Below are positions 51,908 through 60,282 of a stretch of DNA of 64,000 nucleotides, piece by piece. Origin of the DNA: Uliginosibacterium paludis (GTDB lineage: Bacteria > Pseudomonadota > Gammaproteobacteria > Burkholderiales > Rhodocyclaceae); NCBI RefSeq assembly GCF_039631355.1, contig NZ_JBDIVF010000002.1:558001-622000 (forward strand). Direction: 5' to 3'. The notes beneath the pieces were generated by a model that worked only from the letters and a program-made list of their open reading frames with translations, was not told where the DNA came from and did no database searches. How positions within the stretch are numbered: position 1 is the stretch's first letter; each line of letters opens with the position of its first letter. The position numbers were made by a program, and so were the translations under genes.

Positions 51908-54900
51908 TCAGCTCATGTCACCGGCATTCGGCTCGACCTGTGTGGCGGCCCGCCGCCGCATCAGCAGCCAGGCTGCCGGAATCAGCAGCATCGAGAGCAG
52001 GGGCGCGGTGATCATGCCGCCCACCATGGGCGCGGCGATGCGCTGCATCACTTCCGAGCCGGTGCCCGTGCCCAACATGATGGGAAACAGGCCGGCGAGG
52101 ATGGTCGCCACCGTCATCGCCTTGGGCCGCACGCGCAGCACCGCGCCTTCGCGGATCGCATCGAGCAGGGCTTCGCTGCCGTGCTGGCCGGCGGCGAGGC
52201 GGTCTTCCCAGGCGTGGCGCAGGTAGAGCAGCATGATCACGCCGAACTCGGCCGACACGCCGGCCAGCGCGATGAAGCCCACCGCCCCGGCTACCGAGAG
52301 GTTGTAGCCCAAAAGCCAAAGCAGCCAGATGCCGCCCACCAGCGCGAAGGGCAGGGTCGCCATGATCAGCAGCGCCTCGTCGACGCGGCGGAAGGTGAGG
52401 TAGAGCAGCAGGAAGATGATCAGCAGCGTGGCGGGCACCACGATCTTCATCTTCGCAGCGGCGCGCTCCATGTACTCGAACTGGCCGGACCAGCCGATGG
52501 CATAGCCCGGCGGCAGCTTCACCTGCTCGCCCACCGCGCGCTGCATGTCGTGCACGGTGCGCGCCAGATCGCGGCCGCGGATGTCGACATAGACCCAGCC
52601 GGAGAGGCGCGCGTTTTCGCTCTTGAGCATGGGCGCGTCGTCGCTGATGCGGATGCGCGCCACATCGCCCAGCAGCAGGCGCTGGCCGGTCGGCCCCACC
52701 AGCGGCAGTTCGCGCAGCGCCTGCACCGAATCGCGCAGTTCGCGCGGGTAGCGCACGCTGATCGGATAGCGGGCGAGGCCTTCCACCGTTTCACCCACGT
52801 TCATGCCGCCGATGGCAGAGGCCACCACGCTCTGCACGTCGGCCACATTCATGCCGAAGCGGGCGGCGGCATCGCGGTCGACATCCACATCCACATAGCG
52901 GCCGCCGGTGAGGCGCTCGGCCAGCGCCGAGCTCACGCCGGGCACCGCCTTCACGATGTGCTCGATCTGCGTGGTGAGGCGCTCGATTTCGGCGAGTGAG
53001 GCGCCGCCCACCTTGATGCCCACCGGGCTCTTGATGCCGGTGGCGAGCATATCGAGGCGGTTGCGGATCGGCGGCACCCAGATGTTCGCCAGGCCCGGCA
53101 CCTTCACCGTGCGGTCGAGCTCCTCGACGAGCTTCTCCGGCGTCATGCCCGGCCGCCATGATTCGCGCGGCTTGAACTGGATGGTGATTTCGAACATCTC
53201 CAGCGGTGCCGGGTCGGTGGCCGTTTCAGCGCGGCCGGCCTTGCCGAACACATGCGCCACCTCGGGCACCGAGCGGATCAGGCGGTCGGTCTGCTGCAGC
53301 AGCTCGCCGGCCTTGCCGGCGGAGAGCCCGGGCAATGCCGTGGGCATGTAGAGCAAATCGCCCTCGTCCATCGCCGGCAGGAATTCGCCGCCGATGTGCT
53401 GCAGCGGCCACAGGCTCAGCAGCAGCGCCACGCCGGCCACCGCCAGGCTGGTTTTCGGCCAGGCCAGCACGCGGTCGAGCAGCGGGCGATAGAGCGCGAT
53501 CAGTGCGCGGTTGAGCGGATTCTTCTGCTCGTCCGGAATGCGGCCGCGGATCAGGTAGCCCATCAGCACCGGCACCAGAGTCACGGCCAGCGCGGCGGAG
53601 GCCGCCATCGCCCAGGTCTTGGTGAAGGCGAGCGGCGCGAAGAGCCGCCCTTCCTGCGCTTCGAGCGTGAAGATGGGGATGAAAGAGAGGGTGATCACCA
53701 GCAGCGAGAAGAACAGTGCCGGGCCCACTTCTGCCGAAGCATCCGCGATCAGGCGCCAGTGCGTGGCGGGTGAGGGCTTTTCGCCGGGATGGGCGTGGGC
53801 CCATTTCTCCAGATGCTTGTGCGCGTTCTCGATCATCACCACCGCCGCATCCACCATCGCGCCGACGGCAATCGCGATGCCGCCGAGGCTCATGATGTTG
53901 GCATTGATGCCCTGCCAGCGCATGACGATGAAAGCCATCAGCACGCCCAGCGGCAGGGTGACGATCGCCACCAGCGAGGAGCGCAGGTGAAAGAGGAACA
54001 GGAAGCACACGAGGGCGACGACGATGAATTCCTCGATCAGCTTGTGGCCAAGGTTTTCCACCGCGCGCTCGATGAGGCCGCTGCGGTCGTAGGTGGGCAC
54101 GATCTCCACGCCTTCCGGCAGGCTGGACTTGAGCGTTTCCAGCTTCGCCTTGACCGCATGCAGCGCTGCGAGCGCGTTCTTGCCGCTGCGCAGGATCACC
54201 ACGCCGCCGGCCACCTCGCCCTCGCCATCGAGCTCGGCGATGCCGCGTCGCATCTCGGGCCCGGTCTGCACCGTGGCCACATCGCCCAGGCGCACGGAGA
54301 CGCCCGCGTCGGTGCTGCGCAGCGGGATCTTGCGGAAGTCGTCCAGCGTTTTCAGATAGCCCGAGGTGCGCACCATGTACTCGGCTTCGCCGAGCTCCAG
54401 CACCGCGCCGCCGGTCTCCTGGTTCGCGGCCTGCAGGGCCTTCACCACCGCCTCGTGGCTGATCGAGTAGGCGCGCAGGCGGTCGGGGTCCAGCACCACC
54501 TGGTATTGCTTCACCATGCCCCCGATCGAAGCCACTTCGGCGACGTCTGCCACCGTCTTCAGCTCGTACTTGAGGAACCAGTCCTGGATCGAGCGCAGCT
54601 GGGCGAGGTCGTGCTTGCCCGTCTTGTCAACCAGCGCATAGCTGTAGATCCAGCCCACGCCGGTGGCATCGGGCCCGAGCGAGGCTTTTGCCGCCGCCGG
54701 CAGGCGCGACTGCACCTGGTTCAGATACTCCAGCACGCGCGAGCGCGCCCAGTAGAGGTCGGTGCCGTCCTCGAAGAGCACGTACACGAAGGAGTCGCCG
54801 AAGAAGGAGAAGCCGCGCACCGTTTTCGCGCCCGGCACCGAGAGCATGGTGGTGGTGAGCGGATAGGTGACCTGGTTCTCGACGATCTGCGGCGCCTGCC

Positions 54901-55063
54901 CCGGCCAGCTGGTGCGGATGATCACCTGCGTGTCGGAGAGGTCGGGCAGGGCGTCGAGCGGCGTGCGCTGCAGCGAAATCACGCCCCATGCCGTGAGCAT
55001 GAGCGTGGCGATCAGCACCAGAAAGCGGTTGGTGATCGACCAGTGGATGAGCTTCGCGATCAT
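51908..55063 (-). CDS. cusA: Copper/silver efflux RND pump CusA (HME-RND family)
   Basis: 1051 residues, normal for the family. Start MIAKLIHWSITNRFLVLIATLMLTAWGVISLQRTPLDALPDLSDTQVIIRT is CusA-like. The HME-RND proton-relay helix reads NANIMSLGGIAIAVGAMVDAAVVMIENAHKHLEKW, the subgroup for monovalent cations. Periplasmic porter domains and a second set of six helices follow (FRRVDEALLIMATLPFALVGGIWLLWLLGYNLSVAGAVGFIALAG). It is the inner-membrane pump driving Cu(I)/Ag(I) out through CusB and CusC. It is the last gene of the operon. A 124-bp gap before it contains a palindromic repeat. Confidence 0.96.
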   Translation of the reverse strand: MIAKLIHWSITNRFLVLIATLMLTAWGVISLQRTPLDALPDLSDTQVIIRTSWPGQAPQIVENQVTYPLTTTMLSVPGAKTVRGFSFFGDSFVYVLFEDGTDLYWARSRVLEYLNQVQSRLPAAAKASLGPDATGVGWIYSYALVDKTGKHDLAQLRSIQDWFLKYELKTVADVAEVASIGGMVKQYQVVLDPDRLRAYSISHEAVVKALQAANQETGGAVLELGEAEYMVRTSGYLKTLDDFRKIPLRSTDAGVSVRLGDVATVQTGPEMRRGIAELDGEGEVAGGVVILRSGKNALAALHAVKAKLETLKSSLPEGVEIVPTYDRSGLIERAVENLGHKLIEEFIVVALVCFLFLFHLRSSLVAIVTLPLGVLMAFIVMRWQGINANIMSLGGIAIAVGAMVDAAVVMIENAHKHLEKWAHAHPGEKPSPATHWRLIADASAEVGPALFFSLLVITLSFIPIFTLEAQEGRLFAPLAFTKTWAMAASAALAVTLVPVLMGYLIRGRIPDEQKNPLNRALIALYRPLLDRVLAWPKTSLAVAGVALLLSLWPLQHIGGEFLPAMDEGDLLYMPTALPGLSAGKAGELLQQTDRLIRSVPEVAHVFGKAGRAETATDPAPLEMFEITIQFKPRESWRPGMTPEKLVEELDRTVKVPGLANIWVPPIRNRLDMLATGIKSPVGIKVGGASLAEIERLTTQIEHIVKAVPGVSSALAERLTGGRYVDVDVDRDAAARFGMNVADVQSVVASAIGGMNVGETVEGLARYPISVRYPRELRDSVQALRELPLVGPTGQRLLLGDVARIRISDDAPMLKSENARLSGWVYVDIRGRDLARTVHDMQRAVGEQVKLPPGYAIGWSGQFEYMERAAAKMKIVVPATLLIIFLLLYLTFRRVDEALLIMATLPFALVGGIWLLWLLGYNLSVAGAVGFIALAGVSAEFGVIMLLYLRHAWEDRLAAGQHGSEALLDAIREGAVLRVRPKAMTVATILAGLFPIMLGTGTGSEVMQRIAAPMVGGMITAPLLSMLLIPAAWLLMRRRAATQVEPNAGDMS

Positions 55064-55080
55064 GATCCGACCCTCATGCG

Positions 55081-55168
55081 TAGCCCGGATGCAGCGGAGC
55101 GGAATCCGGGGCCATCCTGGATGCAGCCATCCGTCCCGGATTCCGGCCTTTGGCCTGCATCCGGGCTA
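55081..55168. repeat. TAGCCCGGATGCAG palindromic repeat between cusB and cusA
   Basis: TAGCCCGGATGCAG on the left mirrors CTGCATCCGGGCTA on the right, with a second internal pair CGGAATCCGGGG / CCCGGATTCCGG. It is the same family as 41867-41952 and the core of the 219-bp unit. Its place inside an operon could affect the cusA to cusB ratio. Confidence 0.88.
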
Positions 55169-55187
55169 CCAAAGCAGAGGCGCGCGA

Positions 55188-56693
55188 TCATTTCCCGCCC
55201 TCCACCTTCATCACATGGGTGAGCTGCGGCTCGCCGCTCTCCGGCACGATGAAGGCGATATGGACCTTCGCGCCCGGGGCGATGTCCTTCGGCCAGCCTT
55301 CCTTCGGCAGCCGGAAGCCCATGGTCATCGCGCCCCATTTCAGCTCGGGGATGGGCGGGTGCGAGATCATGGCCATGTCATCGACCAGCGACTCGAACAC
55401 CGCCATCACCTCATGCGTCCTCGCGCTGGCGAGCACCGGGGCGGAAGCTGCCGGCTCGGCAAGGCGGGTGCCGGTCGCGCGCAGGCTGGCTTCGGAATCG
55501 AGCAGGAACTGGCCGGAGACCACCACCTGCTGGCCGGCGTCCAGACCCTTGCGGATCTCGACCATGCCGGCAGCCTCCTGCCCGGTTTCCACCTCCACCG
55601 GGCGGTAGCGGCCCTCGCCTTCGGCAAGCATCACCACCGTGCGGCGGCCGGTGCGGATCAGCGCCTCAGCCGGCAGCTGCAGCACCTCGCGTGCTGCTGC
55701 GCCAAACGTGATGCGCACGAACATGCCGGGCGAGAGCCGTGCGCCGGGGTTGGCCAGCTCGATGCGCACCTTGAGCGTGCGCGTGGCGGCTTCCACTTCC
55801 GGCAGGATGGCCTGCACCCGGCCCTGGAAGCGCTGCTCAGGGAAGCCCGCAGCGCTGGCTTCCACCGCCATGCCGGGGCGCAGCAGCGCGGCCTGGCTTT
55901 CGGGCACGGCGGCATTCACCCACACGCTGTCGAGCGCGTTGAGGCGGAACAGCGTGCTGCCGGCACTCACCGTCATGCCCTCGCGCGCGGCGATCTCCAC
56001 CACGCTGCCGGCCGCCGGCGCCGTGAGCGTGATGCGCGTCTGCACGCGGCCGCTCTTTTCCACCTGCGCGATCAGTGCGTCGCTCATGCCAGCCTGACGC
56101 ATGCGGGCGCGGGCAGCGTCCACCAGCGCGGCGGTGTCGCCCTGCATGCGCGTGACGGCGAGGAATTCCTCCTGCGCCGCAATCCAGTCCGGCACATACA
56201 GCTCGGCCAGCGGCTGGCCCTTGGCAACGCGATCCAGCGTGGCGCGCACGAAGAGCTTTTCGACGAAGCCGGTGTTGCGCGCCTGGATCACGGTGAGGCC
56301 GCGCTCGTTCCAGTCCACGCTGCCGCTCGCATCGAGCTGCGGCGCCAGCGTGGCGCGGCTCACGGTGGCGGTGCGCAGGCCCAGGCTCTGCGTCTGGCGC
56401 GCACTCACGCTGATGCCGCCGTCATCGCCTCCGGCGTCGGCATAGACCGGCACCAGCTGCATGTCCATGAAGGGCGACTTGCCCGGCTTGTCGAAGCGCT
56501 GGCCGGGCACCATCGGGTCGTGCCAGTAGAGCACGCGGCGGCCGCTGGCCGGGTCGATCTTCGCGTCGCCGCTGGCTGTCATGGCGGCGGGGGCGGAATG
56601 CTGCGTGCCGAGGCGGTAGCCGCCATAGCCGACCGCGCCCAGCGCGATCAGCAGCGCGGCGGCGAGCGCGCTGGTCTTGAGGGGGTGATTCAT
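55188..56693 (-). CDS. cusB: CusB-type membrane fusion protein with C-terminal CusF-like domain
   Basis: 501 residues, longer than a plain CusB. An N-terminal anchor (ALAAALLIALGAVGYGGY) is followed by a heavy-metal-binding domain variant (YWHDPMVPGQRFDKPGKSPFMDMQLVPVY, about 55-85). The adaptor body follows with lipoyl, hairpin and barrel parts (GFVEKLFVRATLDRVAKGQPLAELYVPDW). The last 75 residues (HEVMAVFESLVDDMAMISHPPIPELKWGAMTMGFRLP) are a CusF-like metallochaperone with His, Trp and two Met in the expected order. It links CusA to CusC and delivers metal. It overlaps cusC by 4 bases. Confidence 0.94.
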   Translation of the reverse strand: MNHPLKTSALAAALLIALGAVGYGGYRLGTQHSAPAAMTASGDAKIDPASGRRVLYWHDPMVPGQRFDKPGKSPFMDMQLVPVYADAGGDDGGISVSARQTQSLGLRTATVSRATLAPQLDASGSVDWNERGLTVIQARNTGFVEKLFVRATLDRVAKGQPLAELYVPDWIAAQEEFLAVTRMQGDTAALVDAARARMRQAGMSDALIAQVEKSGRVQTRITLTAPAAGSVVEIAAREGMTVSAGSTLFRLNALDSVWVNAAVPESQAALLRPGMAVEASAAGFPEQRFQGRVQAILPEVEAATRTLKVRIELANPGARLSPGMFVRITFGAAAREVLQLPAEALIRTGRRTVVMLAEGEGRYRPVEVETGQEAAGMVEIRKGLDAGQQVVVSGQFLLDSEASLRATGTRLAEPAASAPVLASARTHEVMAVFESLVDDMAMISHPPIPELKWGAMTMGFRLPKEGWPKDIAPGAKVHIAFIVPESGEPQLTHVMKVEGGK

Positions 56694-57985
56694 CGTGCGT
56701 CTCCTTGCGCAGGCGTCGGCTGGCCGGCCTGCGGGGCGAGGTAATCGAGGCGGACGCGGCTGCGCGCGGCATCCAGCGCGGTGCGCAGGCGTTCCATGCG
56801 GGTGTCGATCAGGGCGCGACGGGCTTCGAGCGTCATGTCGAGCGTGGCAGTGCCGGCGCGGTAGGCGGCGAGCGTGGCTTCCACCTGCTGCGTGGCGAGC
56901 GGCACCAGCTGTGTGTCATAACGGGCGAGGCGGCGCTGATTGAGCTGCCATTCGCTGCGTGCGGCGGCTTCTTCGGCGCGGTATTCGCGCTGCGCGTCGT
57001 CCTGCTCGGCACGTGCGGCATCCGCCCGCGCGAGTGCGGCGGCGAGATCGCGGTCCTGCCGACCGGCGCGGTTCCAGGGCAGCGGCATCACCAGATTCAC
57101 TGACACCATGTCGTTGAAGGCGGCGCCGCGCTTGCCATACATCACTTCCACCGCGAGGTCGGGCGTGCGGTCTTCGCGGGCGAGGCGCGCACTGGCGTCT
57201 GCCAGCGCCACGCGCCGCTCGGCGAGCAGCAGGCTGGGGTGGCGCAGATCCTCGGCAGGCGTGGCAACGGCCGGCGGCGCGAGGCTGGATTCGGCGTCGG
57301 CGGCCGGGCGGCGCGCGTCCGCTTCGCCGATCCAGCGCGCCAGCCTGGCCTGCGCCGAGGCGAGCTCGCGTTCGGTGCCGGCGAGCTGGTCTTCGACACG
57401 GCCCAGCGCGAGTGCTGCGCCGAGCAGGCCGGCCTGCAGACCGCGCCCGCTGCGGAAGGCGGCTTCGGCGGCCTGCTGCTGCAGGCGCAGTTCGCTGATC
57501 TGCTCGCCGAGCACCGTGCACATGCGCGTCATCCAGGCCACATCCAGCCAGGCCAGCGCGCTTTCGCGGCGGATGGTGGCAAGGCTGAGACCGGCTTCGG
57601 CGCGGGCCATGTCGGCTTCGCGGCCAGCCTGCTCGCGCCGGGCTTCGCGCCGGGCGCCGCGGGTGAGTTCCTGCATCACGCCGACGGTGCGCATAGTCAT
57701 GCCTTCGCGGCCGAGATTCCAGGCGGCTTCACCGCTGACCGGCAGGTTGCTGACGCCCAGCTTCAGAACCGGGTCGGGCAGTTGAGCCGCCGAGACGGCC
57801 ATTTCGCGCGCCGCCGATTCGCGCGCCTGCAGGGCCTGCAGTTGCGGCGCGCGGGCTTCGGCCAGGCGCTGGACTTCGGCGAGGCCCAGCGGCGTGCCGC
57901 CGGGGGATTCGAGGGCGAATGCGGCCGGCGCCGCCCCGGCAAGGGCGACGCTCAGCCAGACCGCCCGCAGGGGTCCGGAGAACAT
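56690..57985 (-). CDS. cusC: Outer membrane efflux protein, TolC/CusC family
   Basis: 431 residues with signal MFSGPLRAVWLSVALAGAAPAAFA. Long coiled-coil stretches rich in Ala, Arg and Glu are typical of the family (LAEARAPQLQALQARESAAREMAVSAAQLPDPVLKLGVSNLP, then the repeat in LARADAARAEQDDAQREYRAEEAAARSEWQLNQRRL). PDLAVEVMYGKRGAAFNDMVSVNLVMPLPW marks the second strand region. No lipobox Cys is seen. It forms the trimeric outer-membrane channel for the CusBA pump. The stop overlaps the cusB start, and it follows cusF by 10 bases. Confidence 0.93.
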   Translation of the reverse strand: MFSGPLRAVWLSVALAGAAPAAFALESPGGTPLGLAEVQRLAEARAPQLQALQARESAAREMAVSAAQLPDPVLKLGVSNLPVSGEAAWNLGREGMTMRTVGVMQELTRGARREARREQAGREADMARAEAGLSLATIRRESALAWLDVAWMTRMCTVLGEQISELRLQQQAAEAAFRSGRGLQAGLLGAALALGRVEDQLAGTERELASAQARLARWIGEADARRPAADAESSLAPPAVATPAEDLRHPSLLLAERRVALADASARLAREDRTPDLAVEVMYGKRGAAFNDMVSVNLVMPLPWNRAGRQDRDLAAALARADAARAEQDDAQREYRAEEAAARSEWQLNQRRLARYDTQLVPLATQQVEATLAAYRAGTATLDMTLEARRALIDTRMERLRTALDAARSRVRLDYLAPQAGQPTPAQGDAR

Positions 57986-57995
57986 GGGGCTCTCC

Positions 57996-58331
57996 TCAGC
58001 GCTTGAGGGTGGTGACCGTCAGCGTGCCGCCGAGATCCTCGACACGCACGAGCACCTTGTCACCGGCCTTGAGGCCGGCGGGCAGCGCGAGCTTGCGATC
58101 CAGCGCGAAGACCATCGTCATGCCGGGCATGCCGAGGTTCTTCAGCTCGCCGTGGCGCAGCGTGATCTTGCCGGCCTTGAGGTCCAGCGCGCGGATTTCG
58201 GCCGGCGTGAGTTCGTCGCCCGCGTTCATGTGAGCGGCGTGATGGTCGTGGCCGGCGGTCTGGGCGAAGGCCGGCAGGGCAAATGCGGAGAGGGCGAGCA
58301 GCGCGCTCGCGAGGGCGATACGGAAGTTCAT
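57996..58331 (-). CDS. cusF: Periplasmic copper chaperone CusF, variant lacking the tryptophan
   Basis: 111 residues from the ATG at 58331. The signal is MNFRIALASALLALSAFALPAFA. The CusF barrel is ALDLKAGKITLRHGELKNLGMPGMTMVFALDR. The metal ligands are likely His60, Met71 and Met73. The Trp that covers the metal in Escherichia coli CusF is missing (NLGMPGM), whereas the CusF-like tail of CusB keeps a Trp. A His-rich mature N terminus (HDHHAAHMN) may add sites. It is cotranscribed with cusC. Confidence 0.92.
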   Translation of the reverse strand: MNFRIALASALLALSAFALPAFAQTAGHDHHAAHMNAGDELTPAEIRALDLKAGKITLRHGELKNLGMPGMTMVFALDRKLALPAGLKAGDKVLVRVEDLGGTLTVTTLKR

Positions 58332-58398
58332 GACGGGTCTTTCCTGAAAGGTGAAAAGCGGACACGTGCGCAAACGGCGGACGTGCGGGGGCCTTGCT

Positions 58399-58761
58399 TC
58401 AGGAGAGCTGTCTGGGCGGGCGTTCGAGCCCGGCGGGAATGACGCCTTCGGGCGAGGGGCGCTCGCTGGCGCCGAAATGCCGCGCCGGGCGGGCGACCGG
58501 ATGGAGCACGGCTTCGCTGGCCGCCATGACACCGGCACAGCAGGTGCTGCAGACCTTGCCCTTGGCCGGCACGGGTTTGCCCGGCAGATGCGGGCTGCTG
58601 TCGGCCATCGCCGAGGCGTCTTCATGGCAGCTGGTGGCCGACTGCGTCATGCCGCTTTCATGATGCGGACCCATTGCCGCCATGAGTGCCGCCGACACGC
58701 CCTGGACAGGGATTGTCAGCATCAGCATCAGCAGGAGGCAGTGGCGCAGGAGGCGAAGCAT
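58399..58761 (-). CDS. Small secreted Met/His/Cys-rich protein of the copper operon
   Basis: 120 residues. An N-terminal signal (MLRLLRHCLLLMLMLTIPVQGVSA) precedes a part rich in potential metal ligands: AAMGPHHESGMTQSATSCHEDASAMADSSPH and GKVCSTCCAG. The tail is Arg/Pro-rich. Short proteins of this sort often head cus/czc operons in betaproteobacteria, but their exact role is not established. It lies 67 bases before cusF on the same strand. A role in periplasmic copper binding or sensing is an inference from composition and place. Confidence 0.7.
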   Translation of the reverse strand: MLRLLRHCLLLMLMLTIPVQGVSAALMAAMGPHHESGMTQSATSCHEDASAMADSSPHLPGKPVPAKGKVCSTCCAGVMAASEAVLHPVARPARHFGASERPSPEGVIPAGLERPPRQLS

Positions 58762-58811
58762 GGGCGCAGTTTAGTCCATCAGCGCGGCGGGAAGTTCATC
58801 CGCGCCGGATT

Positions 58812-60050
58812 TCAGGCCGGCCGTGCGCCGGGTCCGCGATTATTGAATTCCCACAGACGGTTGAAGGCCGGATCGTCCAGATCGCGGCCGGCTGCGCAGT
58901 TGCCGGCATGCGGCCGCGCACTGGTGGCGGCCCGACCCCAGGGGCTGGCCAGGCTGTAGGCCTCGTCGATGTGACTGTCGCGCACCAGCACCTGACCGTT
59001 GCTGGTCACGCCGGGCAGATAGCCGTTGCGGGCGGCAAAATCCCAGGAGCGGCCCAGGCAGCACTGGCCCTGCTGGCGATGGAAGGCATCCCCGGTGAAG
59101 CGGCACTGCAGCGCGAGGAAGCCGGTGGGGCGGTCATGCGGCGTGTTCGGCGCGAAGATGATCGCCGGGCGCAGGTGGCGGCTCGAGACCGAGTGGAAGT
59201 GGCAGGCCTCGAAGACCGCGCTGGCGCGGCCGAACACATAGTCGGTATCGCCTTCGATGTAGCAGTGGCGGGCGTACACGCGTGCGATCCGGTCGGTCGG
59301 GTAGGCGCCGAGGCGATTGTCGGGCCCGGCACGTTCGCCGGCGTTGCAGAAGAAGGTGTCCTGACGGCTGACCAGGCGGACGTCCTCCAGCCGGGTGCGG
59401 TCGCCATCCGAGCGCAGCGCCACGGCCTGGTGGGTGCTGCCGTCGACCGTGTCGAGCAGGGTGTTGGTAATGCTCAGGCGGCACAGCTCCAGATCCGGCG
59501 CCTGGCTCCAGAACACGGCCGCCGCCGGAGTGTCGATCAGCTGGCCGGCCGGCACGCCGGAGCAGGCCTCGTACATGTACCAGGCGGGGTCGCCGGGCTG
59601 GAATTCGCCTGCCGGATTCACCGCCGCGATGTAGTCGGCCACGCTCATGCGTGAATCCAGCGTCAGCTCCAGGCGCACCTCGGCGGCCGTCGCTCCCGAG
59701 CCGAAGAGCGTCAGCGGGGGCGCGTCAGCCGGGATGTAGACCACGCCGCGATAGCAGCCGGGCAACACGCGGATGTATTGGCGACCACGCCGGCCGCTGC
59801 GGATCGCGGCATTGACTGCGGCCTGCACGCTGGCATGGCTGCCGCCTTCGCCCACGGTGAAGTCGGCGTGTTCGAGCGTGAGGGCGCGCGCTTGCCATTC
59901 ACCGTCGAGGGCGGACAGCAGCCCCCCCTGCGCGAGGTAACGCGCAGGCGTGAAGCATGCAGCCTCGCATGCGCTCAGCAGCGGACGGCTCGCGGAAGTC
60001 GCCTCGGGCGCGGCGGCTGCCGCGGGCGTGGGCGGAACGGCAATCGACAT
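58812..60050 (-). CDS. Pectinesterase (carbohydrate esterase family 8), no clear signal peptide
   Basis: 412 residues. The CE8 beta-helix has all active-site blocks: the first catalytic Asp in RQDTFF at 229-234, the nucleophile Asp in GDTDYVFG at 267-274, the Arg in LGRSWD at 332-337, and GSTHQAVALRSDGDR before them. It removes methyl esters from pectin, making substrate for the lyases. The N terminus (MSIAVPPTPAAAAAPEATSAS) lacks the positive-hydrophobic pattern of a signal peptide. No better start was found upstream. It ends 50 bases before the copper operon begins on the same strand. Confidence 0.92.
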   Translation of the reverse strand: MSIAVPPTPAAAAAPEATSASRPLLSACEAACFTPARYLAQGGLLSALDGEWQARALTLEHADFTVGEGGSHASVQAAVNAAIRSGRRGRQYIRVLPGCYRGVVYIPADAPPLTLFGSGATAAEVRLELTLDSRMSVADYIAAVNPAGEFQPGDPAWYMYEACSGVPAGQLIDTPAAAVFWSQAPDLELCRLSITNTLLDTVDGSTHQAVALRSDGDRTRLEDVRLVSRQDTFFCNAGERAGPDNRLGAYPTDRIARVYARHCYIEGDTDYVFGRASAVFEACHFHSVSSRHLRPAIIFAPNTPHDRPTGFLALQCRFTGDAFHRQQGQCCLGRSWDFAARNGYLPGVTSNGQVLVRDSHIDEAYSLASPWGRAATSARPHAGNCAAGRDLDDPAFNRLWEFNNRGPGARPA

Positions 60051-60282
60051 CTGGCAGGTCCTTTTGAGGCTGCTCTATTCGGGGAGGGATGTGGATGTTA
60101 TCGGTCCCAAACTTAACATCCGGAGGGTAAATCCTCAAATCTTGTAAAGAAATGTTGTTGCATCCTTCCCGAGTCTGCCAGCCGCCTGCTGCGTGAAAGG
60201 CTCTCCGCGCCTGCCGGGTGGGTGGGGGCAGGCTGCATGCGCTAAGATTGGGGGCTCGCAAAACCGTTCTTGAAAGCCTCAC

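Noticed and set aside
54867..56744. 625-codon plus-strand open frame, and another at 53789-55222
   Set aside because: Antisense of cusA and cusB, which are unmistakable on the minus strand.
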